From: Actinomycetota bacterium
GTDB taxonomy: Bacteria; Actinomycetota; Actinomycetes; Mycobacteriales; JACQDL01
DNA length: 64,000 nucleotides
NCBI GenBank assembly: GCA_016201065.1
Contig: JACQDL010000006.1
Location: 1 to 64,000 of the forward strand
Direction of reading: 5' to 3'
This document shows positions 17,568 to 25,749 of this stretch, in pieces. Positions within the stretch are counted from its first letter, which is position 1, and each line of letters starts with the position of its first letter. The position numbers and the translations under genes are program-made. Below the pieces are notes generated by a model. The model was not told the origin of the DNA. It was given only the letters and a program-made list of their open reading frames with translations, and searched no databases.

Positions 17568-18613
17568 CCACGAACGAGGTGGGGACCCCCGCGTCCCCAC
17601 GAACCACGGTGCTCGTCACCGGGGCGACCGGATTCCTCGGCCGCAACGTCCTCGCCGCGCTGTCCCGCCGGCCGGACGTCACCGTGGTGGCGGCCTGCCG
17701 GACCCCGGACCAGCTGCCGGCGGACTTCACCGGCGAGGTCCGGCCCGGTGACCTGCTCGACCCCGAGTACCGGCGGACGGTGGTCCGCGGCATCGACGTG
17801 GTGTGCCACGCCGGTACGAGGGGAACGCTGTGGCGACACGCGGCGCATGCGCGGGACGACTTCTACCGACCGACCATCGACCTCATGGAGCAGGCCATCC
17901 AGGCCGGGGTCACGAGGTTCCTGTTCACCGGCACGGTCGTGGTGGCGACGGTCCGCCGCGACGGCGGGCCGAGCATGGACGACTCGCCGGTCCAGCGGGC
18001 CCCCGGCTGGCCGTACCAACGCCAGATCGGCGCGGTCGAGGAGTGGATGCGCGCCAACAGCCATCGCGGCACCCAGCTGGTCGCGATGCGGTTGGGTGCC
18101 TTCGTCGGCGCCGGAAACACGGTCGGGCTCGTGCCGCTGCTGGTGCCTCGGCTGCGCACCCGCCTGGTGCCGTGGCTGGCCGGCGGACACAGCCGGCAGG
18201 CGCTGGTCGCCGACACCGACCTGGGTGAGGCGTTCGCGCTGGCCGCGACCGCTCCCGGGCTCGGTGACTACGAGTCCTTCAACATCTGCGGCCCGGAGTT
18301 CCCCACCACCCGGGAGGTGGTGACGTTCCTCGCCGAACAGACCGGCGTGCGCCTTCCGTGGTACAGCGTGCCGTTCGCCGCCGGATACGCCTTCGGCTGG
18401 CTGATGGAGGCCCTGCACCCGGTGCTTCCCGGCGACGTGCCGTTCCTCACCCGATCGATCGTGCGCCTGAGCGAGGACTGGTACTGCCCGAACGATCATG
18501 CCCGCGACACGATCGGCTACCGGCCGACCAAGGACTGGCGGCAGGCGATCCGCGAGGCGCTCGCCGACGCTGCCGCCGAAGCCACGACCACGACATCACG
18601 GAGCGCACCATGA
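17564..18613 (+). CDS. NAD(P)-dependent extended short-chain reductase / epimerase
   Basis: A 349-residue Rossmann-fold protein. The nucleotide-binding loop is TGATGFLGRN near residue 20. The usual YxxxK site is represented by PYQRQIGAVEEW rather than a textbook YxxxK, so catalysis may be altered or the family may be an atypical SDR (3-beta-HSD/epimerase-like). Later features include MRLGAFVGAG and NICGPEFPTTREVV. ATG 17564 overlaps the TetR stop and has AAAGGAA upstream; the stop overlaps the next ATG. It likely reduces a carbonyl or acts on an activated sugar or sterol-like substrate; the operon suggests a stress- or detoxification-linked role. Confidence 0.88.
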   Translation: MTTNEVGTPASPRTTVLVTGATGFLGRNVLAALSRRPDVTVVAACRTPDQLPADFTGEVRPGDLLDPEYRRTVVRGIDVVCHAGTRGTLWRHAAHARDDFYRPTIDLMEQAIQAGVTRFLFTGTVVVATVRRDGGPSMDDSPVQRAPGWPYQRQIGAVEEWMRANSHRGTQLVAMRLGAFVGAGNTVGLVPLLVPRLRTRLVPWLAGGHSRQALVADTDLGEAFALAATAPGLGDYESFNICGPEFPTTREVVTFLAEQTGVRLPWYSVPFAAGYAFGWLMEALHPVLPGDVPFLTRSIVRLSEDWYCPNDHARDTIGYRPTKDWRQAIREALADAAAEATTTTSRSAP

Positions 18614-19173
18614 CGACCCGGATCCAGACCGGATCGGTGCTCGCCCACCGCGAGCTGACCGCGATCGACGGTACCCTCGTCAGCCTTCCCGACCCACAGT
18701 GGATCACACACCTCCAGTTCCGCCGGTTCGCCGGCTGCCCGTGGTGCAGCCTGCACCTGAACTCGGTGGCGGCGCGGTACGAGGAGATCCAGGCCGCCGG
18801 GGTCCGGGAGATCGCTGTCTTCAACTCCTCCGCCGCGGATCTGCTCGCCTACGAGGGAGGGATGCCGTTTCCGGTCGTCGCGGACCCGAGCCGCCGGCTC
18901 TACACGGACTTCGGTGTCGACCGGTCGCCGAGGTCCCTGCTCAGCCCGCACGCGTGGCGGTCCGGGGTCCGCGGGCTGCGGGCCCAGTACGCCCGCCCGG
19001 CGGGCAGCAACGGTCGCCACCGGCCGTTGGCGCCCGGCATGGCCGCGCTCGGTCTGCCGGTGGACCTCCTGATCGCCCCGGACGGTCGGGTGCTCGCCCG
19101 TCACGACGGCACGCACGCAGGCGACCAGTGGTCGGTCACCGAGCTGCTCGCGCGGGTCGGAGCCCTGGCGTAG
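18610..19173 (+). CDS. Peroxiredoxin-like AhpC/TSA-family protein
   Basis: A 187-residue thioredoxin-fold protein with the motif FRRFAGCPWCSLHL, which carries a CxxC site in the position of the peroxidatic cysteine, then IAVFNSSAADLL, and FPVVADPSRRLYTDFGV. This matches the peroxiredoxin-like family that pairs an AhpC/TSA fold with a thioredoxin-type CPxC. It could reduce peroxides or protein disulfides. ATGA overlap with the reductase gene shows tight coupling, suggesting a redox operon under the TetR protein. The next gene converges 23 bases away. Confidence 0.87.
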   Translation: MTTRIQTGSVLAHRELTAIDGTLVSLPDPQWITHLQFRRFAGCPWCSLHLNSVAARYEEIQAAGVREIAVFNSSAADLLAYEGGMPFPVVADPSRRLYTDFGVDRSPRSLLSPHAWRSGVRGLRAQYARPAGSNGRHRPLAPGMAALGLPVDLLIAPDGRVLARHDGTHAGDQWSVTELLARVGALA

Positions 19174-19195
19174 CCCGGCGGCCGGGCCCCGGCCC

Positions 19196-22100
19196 CTAGA
19201 CCGGCCGGACGGTGGTGGTGGTGACCAGGCTGAGGGCGACGGTCACCGCCTCGCTGCCCACCGACCGGTACCCGACCGGGTCCGGCGCGTCACCGATGCG
19301 CGCGCCGGCGGCCACCAACGCCTGCCGGAGCTGCCGCCCCACCGCGGTCCAGTTCACGTCCTCCCAGCGGCCGGTACCCGCCGGCCGGCCTGGCAGCTGG
19401 ACGATGAAGCGGCCGGCCATCGCCCCTCCCTCGACGACCTGCACCTGGGCGAAACGAAGCACGAGCTGGCTGTCCCGGGACATCGGCGGTGGGAGGCGAT
19501 GCGGCAGCCGCTCAAGCTGGTGCCAGAGCTCGGCCAGGAACCGTTGCAGCAGACCCGTCCGGTCGGGAGCCGTCAGGTAGGCGCGCAGCAGCTCGGTGTG
19601 CCCGCCGTCGTCGGTACCGTGCCGGAGCTGCGGCAGGTCGACGATCTGGATCACGTCGGTGCCCAGCCGGGCCCGGAGCTGGGCCCGGAACGTGTCGGGT
19701 GGCGGAAGGGCCTCCGACTCGCCGCCGTAACAGACGATGAAGAGCACCGCCAGGCCGTTGAACACGCCGCCGACCGCACCCGCGAGCCGCAACGACGGGC
19801 GCTCCGCCGACAGCGCCTCCACCAGCCGCGCGAGCACTCCCGGCCTGGCCGCGGCGCACACCGGCAGGACCAGACGCTGTGGTGGGGTGCCCGCCGCGCC
19901 GGGCCCGGACACCGGCAGGGCGGGCAGCTCGCGATCCTGAAGCGGGCGCCGCACCAGCGACCCGGCGGCGTCGAGGCGGAGCGTGCCGGCGTCCGCGAGC
20001 GGGATGTCGAAGTGGTTCTGCGCGTCCTCGGTGGTCCCCACGGTCGGCACCTCGAACACGTCGACGAGGCAACCCTCGGCGCGGAGCCGACCCACCGCCG
20101 CGAGAAACGCGCGCAGCCGGCGCAGGGTGCGTTCCGGCCGGTAGTCGACGCCGACCCTGGCCCGCAGCCAGGCCCGCGGCGCCGCCGCATGGTGGTCCGA
20201 CGGTGGCAGCGCCGGAAACTGCGTGGTCAGGTTGACGAACCGGCAGCGCGTGGCAGCCCGAGTGATCACCCGCAACGGGTGCTCGCCCACGGAGGTGAGA
20301 TGCCCGGCCGGAATGCCGACGAAGACGTCGAGCACCCACTCCGGCGGTTCGGTGAGCGGGATGCTGACCGGGACCGGCACCGGCCGCACCTGCCGGCCCC
20401 GGTCCCACCTCGGGTCCGGCCGCGGCCGGTGCCAACCGTCGGCGGGCTCGTGCCGGAAGAGCAGGAAGGTCAGCGCCTCACCGGCCAGGCCGGCCCGCAT
20501 CAGGCCGATCAGGTCGCCATCGGTGCTGGTCGCCCGCCGACCGTCATCCGGTGACCGGCTACCACCGGTCGGCTCCCGTCGCTGGAAGTCCTGGAGCAGG
20601 CGATCCAGCGCGCCCGGCCGGTCCCGCTCCCAGCACAGGTACGGATGGACGCTACGGCCCAGGTTCAGCGCGTCGGCGGTCAGCCGCCGGCACCAGGTGT
20701 CCCGCAGCACGTCGAAGCGGAAGTGCTGCGGACCGGCGGCCGTCGTGAACCGCATCGTCGGCTCGCCCCGGCCGCGCCGATGCCGCGGCGACCTCCGCAA
20801 CGGGAGGTGGATGCCGGCCTGCACGACTGTGAGGCCCGCCGCCACGCCCACCGGCCACAGTCCGTCGGGTTTGAAGGCGACGAACGCCGCGAGCAGGAGA
20901 CTGGGGATCACCGTCAGCATGCCCCACCGATGGTGGCGCATGCTGAGCAGGCCGAGCAGCCGGGTGGTGTCCGGCCGGGGTACCCGGGTGGCCTGGATCG
21001 TCGGGAAGATCGCGAGCAGGGTGGCCAGGACGTCGGGTCGGGCACCCAGCTCGTCGGGTGGGGTGGCCTGGCCGAACCAGAGCAGGGTGGTAAGCGCGCC
21101 GAGCAGGACCAGGTTGATCAGGTTCACGGTCCGTGCGGTGGCGACCGTCTCGGGATTGTCCAGCACGAGGTCGAGCTCGATCTCGGCCGTGACCGGCTCC
21201 GCCCGCAGCGACGGCTCCTCGACCGCCGGTATCCGCACCTCCACGGTTCCCGGTGTGCCGGTGTCGACGACGTGCCGACGGCGCAGGAAGTCCGGCACCT
21301 GCGGGTCCAGGTCGAGCGATGGCCGGCTGGCGGGTGGCTCGTCCACGCCGCGCCGGCTGAAGTCCGTGAGGATGTGGCCGCAGGCGTCGATCTCCGCTGC
21401 CAGGTCCGATGAGCCCGACTGGTAGCAGTGCCGCAGGCATTCCGCCGTCAGGTCGGCCCGGCGAGCCGCGAGGTGGGCGAGCACCACCGCGGCCCACGGG
21501 TCGTGCTGGCGATCCGCCGTGGTCGCCGCCCGGCACAGCTCGCGGAACTGGTGGAACTGCCGGGGCGTGGCAACCTCGAAACGGCCCCGGGCGCCGAGAT
21601 CGGCATCGGATCTGCGGGGAATGACCCCCTCGGGCAGGGTGATCCGGATGATCCGGTCCGTGTGGGTGGTCGCCACCATGGCCGCGACGGTGAGCCGCGC
21701 GAGCTGCTCCGGTCGTCCGAAACGCGCTCGCCGCCGCGCCGGGTCGACCGGTTGCCCGGTCAGCCGCCGGGACGGCATCCGGATGGTGAAGCTGGCCCGG
21801 GGTCGCGCCCACGGCACCGGCACGACGACGAGGAGGAGGTCGCACAGCGCCCGCAGCACCTCGACGATCCGCGACTCCAGCACCGAGGACGGTGGCAGAC
21901 CCTGGTCGTCGACGGGAGATGCGCCGGCCGGACCGCCCACCATCAGCGACTGCTGCCGCTCCAGGGCCTGGATCAGGCGGGCGCGCGCGCTGGCCGCGGG
22001 CGGTCCCGTCGAGGGGTGCTGGGCCGGTGGGTCGGAGGGGCGGAGGAGCCGGTTGACCGCGGCCGCGAGGAGCGCATGCTGGTTGTGCTCGGTGGAGCCG

Positions 22101-22681
22101 AGACCGTACGGGGCGTGCAGGAGCAGGTCGAGCAGGATCTCGGCCACCGCGGCCGACAGGCCGCGCCGGATGTCGGTCACCGGCACCTCGGCGACGTGAC
22201 GGTCCGCGTGGTCGTGGATGTCGACGCCGAGCAGCTGCGGCGGTCTCGGGTCAGGGTGGGCTGCCCACGCCGCCGGATCGTGCTGGGCCAGCCTCGCCAG
22301 CGGCAGCACCAGCAGCGGGACCAGCACCTCGTCGTGGGTGGATCGGAACGCGTCGTGGGCGACCCGGGTCAGGTCGATGTCGACGAGCACCCTGGTCTCC
22401 ACCGAATCTGCCTGATCGACATCCACGTGCTCGACCGTCCGGACCGTCCACTCGGTGTGGGAGATCAGGAAGAGCAGCTCCCGGCCCCGACGGGAGTCGG
22501 ATTCCAGGCTGCGGGCGGCCTGCCGGATCTCCTCCAGGGTGACCCGGCGAACCGCCGCGATCAGGCCCGCGGCGAGCTTCTGGAACGGCGCCTCCGGAGC
22601 GAGATAGTCACGCAGGCAGGGCAGCATCACCGCCCGCCCGGCACCACCGCTGTCGGCGGCGTCTGATCCAATGTCTCCCAT
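19196..22681 (-). CDS. Large membrane protein of unknown function
   Basis: I do not recognise this 1161-residue protein. Residues 1-510 are soluble-looking and start with a helical stretch (FQKLAAGLIAAVRRVTLEEI). Four hydrophobic segments lie at about 515-537, 550-566, 586-603 and 608-626, followed by an Arg-rich cluster (RRSPRHRRGRG). The C-terminal half is soluble; around 925-985 the run RLVLPVCAAARPGVLARLVE and what follows looks like an ACT-type ligand-binding fold, and PVGYRSVGSEAVTVALSLV closes the protein. No catalytic motif is evident. ATG 22681 has a weak GGGGG upstream; Met19 is an alternative start. It is a single gene, convergent with the peroxiredoxin gene and divergent from the PAC2 gene. 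Confidence 0.75.
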   Translation of the reverse strand: MGDIGSDAADSGGAGRAVMLPCLRDYLAPEAPFQKLAAGLIAAVRRVTLEEIRQAARSLESDSRRGRELLFLISHTEWTVRTVEHVDVDQADSVETRVLVDIDLTRVAHDAFRSTHDEVLVPLLVLPLARLAQHDPAAWAAHPDPRPPQLLGVDIHDHADRHVAEVPVTDIRRGLSAAVAEILLDLLLHAPYGLGSTEHNQHALLAAAVNRLLRPSDPPAQHPSTGPPAASARARLIQALERQQSLMVGGPAGASPVDDQGLPPSSVLESRIVEVLRALCDLLLVVVPVPWARPRASFTIRMPSRRLTGQPVDPARRRARFGRPEQLARLTVAAMVATTHTDRIIRITLPEGVIPRRSDADLGARGRFEVATPRQFHQFRELCRAATTADRQHDPWAAVVLAHLAARRADLTAECLRHCYQSGSSDLAAEIDACGHILTDFSRRGVDEPPASRPSLDLDPQVPDFLRRRHVVDTGTPGTVEVRIPAVEEPSLRAEPVTAEIELDLVLDNPETVATARTVNLINLVLLGALTTLLWFGQATPPDELGARPDVLATLLAIFPTIQATRVPRPDTTRLLGLLSMRHHRWGMLTVIPSLLLAAFVAFKPDGLWPVGVAAGLTVVQAGIHLPLRRSPRHRRGRGEPTMRFTTAAGPQHFRFDVLRDTWCRRLTADALNLGRSVHPYLCWERDRPGALDRLLQDFQRREPTGGSRSPDDGRRATSTDGDLIGLMRAGLAGEALTFLLFRHEPADGWHRPRPDPRWDRGRQVRPVPVPVSIPLTEPPEWVLDVFVGIPAGHLTSVGEHPLRVITRAATRCRFVNLTTQFPALPPSDHHAAAPRAWLRARVGVDYRPERTLRRLRAFLAAVGRLRAEGCLVDVFEVPTVGTTEDAQNHFDIPLADAGTLRLDAAGSLVRRPLQDRELPALPVSGPGAAGTPPQRLVLPVCAAARPGVLARLVEALSAERPSLRLAGAVGGVFNGLAVLFIVCYGGESEALPPPDTFRAQLRARLGTDVIQIVDLPQLRHGTDDGGHTELLRAYLTAPDRTGLLQRFLAELWHQLERLPHRLPPPMSRDSQLVLRFAQVQVVEGGAMAGRFIVQLPGRPAGTGRWEDVNWTAVGRQLRQALVAAGARIGDAPDPVGYRSVGSEAVTVALSLVTTTTVRPV

Positions 22682-22912
22682 GGCGGCACGACCCCCAACC
22701 CTGGTCTGTCACTGATCGTAATTAGCCGCACACATTGAGGAGGAGTTTTCTGGTTGTCTCCGGCGGCCGAGATCCGTCCCCAAAAGCCGGGGATGACCCG
22801 AACGGGCGCCACGATGACCGAACCCACGCGGCCTGCCATAGCATCGGAGCTGGGCTCGCGCCGGCTGGCACCCTGGCCGGCGGCACTCGTGCCGGACTGG
22901 AGGATGGAGACC

Positions 22913-23833
22913 GTGCCTGGTCCCGACGATCTGTACGAGGTCAGCGCGGACCTGCCGGAGCTGCACCGCCCGGTGCTGCTGTGCAGCCTGGACGGCTTCG
23001 TGGACGCCGGAGCGGTGGCCGGCCTGGTCCGCGAGCAGGTGCTGGCCGACCTGGACAGCAAGCCGGTGGTCACCTTCGACGTGGACCGGCTCGTCGACTA
23101 CCGGGCGCGCCGGCCGCTGATGAGCTACTCCGAGGACCACTGGGAGAGCTACGACGCCCCCCTGCTGGCCATGCACGCCGTGCGGGACTCCGTCGGCGCA
23201 CCGTTCCTCCTGCTGACCGGGCCGGAGCCGGACTACGCCTGGGACCGGTTCACCGCGGCCGTCGGCGACCTCGTCCAGCGGTTCGACGTCCGGTTGACGG
23301 TGAATGCGCACGGCATCCCGATGGCGGTGCCGCACACCCGGCCGATCGGGTTGACCGCCCACGCCACCCGGCCGGAGCTGGTCACCGGTTACCCCCGCTG
23401 GCTCAACCAGGTGCAGGTACCGGGGAGTGCGGCGGCCCTGCTGGAGCTGCGGCTGGGTGCGGCCGGCCACGACGCGATGGGGTTCGCCGTGCACGTGCCG
23501 CACTACCTGGCGCGCGCGGCGTACCCGGCCGCCGCGCTCGCCGCCGTGGAGGCGATCTCCACGGCGACCGGCCTGGTGCTGCCGACCGGGTCCCTCCGCA
23601 CGGCCGGGGACCAGGCCGACGCGCAGATCACGGAGCAGATCGAGGACTCGCCGGAGGTCGCCGCCGTCGTGCGCACCCTGGAGGAGCAGTACGACGCCTA
23701 CCTCGCCGCCCGCGAGCACGACGACCTGCTCGCCGAGCAGCTGGCCGGGCTGCCCACCGCCGATCAGCTCGGCGCGGAGTTCGAGCGGTTCCTCGCCGAG
23801 CGCCAGGGGCGCCGCGACTCCCCGGACCTGTAA
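22913..23833 (+). CDS. PAC2-family protein (proteasome-assembly-chaperone-like fold)
   Basis: About 306 residues of the PAC2 family (PF09754), common in actinobacteria and named after eukaryotic proteasome assembly chaperones; the bacterial role is not settled. Typical features are VLLCSLDGFVDAGAVAGLV, YRARRPLMSY, LLLTGPEPDYAWDRF, GIPMAVPHTRP and a helical C-terminus. Start choice is uncertain: GTG 22913 gives the common family N-terminus (VPGPDDLYEVS) after GGATGGAG, but a TTG at 22754 has a very strong GAGGAGGAG upstream and would add 53 residues. It converges with the TauE gene 14 bases away. Confidence 0.87.
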   Translation: MPGPDDLYEVSADLPELHRPVLLCSLDGFVDAGAVAGLVREQVLADLDSKPVVTFDVDRLVDYRARRPLMSYSEDHWESYDAPLLAMHAVRDSVGAPFLLLTGPEPDYAWDRFTAAVGDLVQRFDVRLTVNAHGIPMAVPHTRPIGLTAHATRPELVTGYPRWLNQVQVPGSAAALLELRLGAAGHDAMGFAVHVPHYLARAAYPAAALAAVEAISTATGLVLPTGSLRTAGDQADAQITEQIEDSPEVAAVVRTLEEQYDAYLAAREHDDLLAEQLAGLPTADQLGAEFERFLAERQGRRDSPDL

Positions 23834-23847
23834 GCACGGCCGGTGGC

Positions 23848-24606
23848 TCAGCCGTAGCTGCGCGCGGCGAGGACCGCCGCCACCACCAGCCCGCCGCCAC
23901 CCGCCAGCCACCGCAGCGCCCCGCCGGGCAGACGGCGGACCAGGGCCGGCCCGACCAGCCCGCCGAGCAGGAACCCGGCGGCCAGCGGTGCCACGGCGCC
24001 CCACCGGACCGGGCCGAACACCATGAAACCCACGGCCGCGACCGCGTTGGCGACCCCCGCCACGGCGTTCTTCATCGCGTTGATCCGCGCCAGCGGCTCG
24101 TCCAGCATCGCGATCAGGATCGCCAGCGTCAGCACCCCACCGGCCGCGCCGAAGTACCCGGTGTAGACCGCCAGCACCAGCAACCCGACCCGCAGCCCGC
24201 GGCTGTCTTCCCGGCCCCCCGGACCGGCGACCCCGAACCGCCCCAGCCGGGGCTGCACCAGCAGCACCAGCGAGGCCACCGCGACCAGCCCCGGCACGAC
24301 CAGCTCGAACCCGCGGGCCGGCGTGAGCAGCAGCAGCGCCGCCCCGCACGCACCGCCGAGCCCGGTCAACAACCCCAACCGCCGCACCCGGACCCGCTGA
24401 CCGACCAGCTCCGGCCGGGAACCCGCCGCCGACCCGAGGCCGGCGAACACCAGGCCGACCGTGTTCGTCACGTTGGCGGTGACCGGTGGCAGGCCGACCG
24501 CGAGCAGCGCGGGGTAGGAGACGAGGGAGGCGAAGTTGACCACCGTGCCCACCGCCCCGGCCAGGGCGCCGGCTCCTAGCAGGAACGCGAGGTCGGTCGC
24601 GGTCAC
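23848..24606 (-). CDS. TauE/SafE-family membrane exporter
   Basis: A 252-residue polytopic protein with about eight hydrophobic segments, matching the sulfite exporter TauE/SafE family. Characteristic parts are the first-half motif NFASLVSYPALLAVGLPPVTA followed by NVTNTVGL, and the second-half TGYFGAAGGVLTL with NAMKNAVAGVANA. Substrates include small anions such as sulfite or sulfonates in characterised members; the substrate here is unknown. The start is GTG 24606, preceded by no strong ribosome binding site. It is divergent from the F420 genes, 126 bases apart. Confidence 0.88.
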   Translation of the reverse strand: MTATDLAFLLGAGALAGAVGTVVNFASLVSYPALLAVGLPPVTANVTNTVGLVFAGLGSAAGSRPELVGQRVRVRRLGLLTGLGGACGAALLLLTPARGFELVVPGLVAVASLVLLVQPRLGRFGVAGPGGREDSRGLRVGLLVLAVYTGYFGAAGGVLTLAILIAMLDEPLARINAMKNAVAGVANAVAAVGFMVFGPVRWGAVAPLAAGFLLGGLVGPALVRRLPGGALRWLAGGGGLVVAAVLAARSYG

Positions 24607-24732
24607 CGGGAAACCCGCGGGCGGTAACCCGGCATCAACACCGCGTCCGGCGCGTTGGGGGTCATGGCTGGGTCACCGGACGGATCGTACGCTGACCCGA
24701 GGAGGCCGCCGGAGCTACCGGAAGGGTTGGTC

Positions 24733-25749
24733 GTGGGCATCCGATTCGGCTACAAGGCGTCCGCTGAGCAGTTCGGTCCGCGCGAGCTGGTGCGGCTGGC
24801 CGTGCGGGCCGAGGAGCGTGGGCTGGACAGCGTGCTGATCAGCGATCACTTCCAGCCGTGGCGGCACCACGGCGGGCACGCCCCCGCCGCCCTCGCCTGG
24901 CTGGGCGCGGCCGGCGCGCACACCTCCCGGGTGCTGCTGGGCACCAGCGTGCTGACCCCGACGTTCCGCTACCACCCTGCCGTCGTGGCGCAGGCGTTCG
25001 GCACCCTCGCCTGCCTGTATCCGGACCGTCTCCTGCTCGGGGTGGGGAGCGGCGAGGCGATGAACGAGGTCGGGGTCACCGGCGTCGAATGGCCGGGCTT
25101 CGCCGAGCGGTTCGCCCGGCTGCGCGAGGCGGTGGAGCTGATCCGGGCGCTGTGGCGGGAGGAGCGGGTCAGCTTCGACGGGACGTACTACCGGACGTCC
25201 GGGGCGACCGTCTACGACCGGCCGGACCGGCCGGTGCCGATCTACGTCGCGGCCGGTGGCCCGGTGATGGCGAAGTACGCCGGCCGGGTCGCGGACGGGT
25301 TCATCTGCACCAGTGGCAAGGGGATGGAGCTCTACCGGGACACCCTGCTGCCGGCGGTGGCCGAGGGGATGGCCGCCGCCGGCCGGGACCGCGCCGGCAT
25401 CGACCGCATGATCGAGATCAAGCTCTCCTACGACACCGACCCGGACCGGGCGCTGGCCAACACCCGGTTCTGGGCGCCGCTGTCGCTCACCGCCGAGCAG
25501 AAGGCCGACCTGCACGACCCGGCCGAGCTGGAGCGGGCCGCCGACGCGCTGCCGATCGAGCAGGTTGCCCGCCGGTGGATCGTGTCGGCCGACCCCGACG
25601 ACGCGGTCGCCCGCATCCGCGGCTACCTGGACGCGGGCTTCACCCACCTGGTCTTCCACGGCCCGGGCCAGGACCAGGACCGCTTCCTGGCGCAGCTCGC
25701 CGACCACCTGCTGCCCCGGCTGCGGGCGAGCACGGCGACCGCACCGTGA
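24733..25749 (+). CDS. fgd: F420-dependent glucose-6-phosphate dehydrogenase
   Basis: Enzyme of 338 residues that oxidises glucose 6-phosphate to 6-phosphogluconolactone while reducing coenzyme F420, the main source of F420H2 in actinobacteria. It matches mycobacterial Fgd1 almost end to end: [30 protein letters not shown] with the active-site Asp-His, [24 protein letters not shown] with the catalytic Glu, [19 protein letters not shown], and [14 protein letters not shown] 24733 follows GAAGGG and gives the family length (Fgd1 is 336). The stop overlaps the fbiC start (GTGA), placing F420 reduction and F420 synthesis in one transcript, unlike M. tuberculosis where the genes are apart. Confidence 0.96.
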   Translation: MGIRFGYKASAEQFGPRELVRLAVRAEERGLDSVLISDHFQPWRHHGGHAPAALAWLGAAGAHTSRVLLGTSVLTPTFRYHPAVVAQAFGTLACLYPDRLLLGVGSGEAMNEVGVTGVEWPGFAERFARLREAVELIRALWREERVSFDGTYYRTSGATVYDRPDRPVPIYVAAGGPVMAKYAGRVADGFICTSGKGMELYRDTLLPAVAEGMAAAGRDRAGIDRMIEIKLSYDTDPDRALANTRFWAPLSLTAEQKADLHDPAELERAADALPIEQVARRWIVSADPDDAVARIRGYLDAGFTHLVFHGPGQDQDRFLAQLADHLLPRLRASTATAP

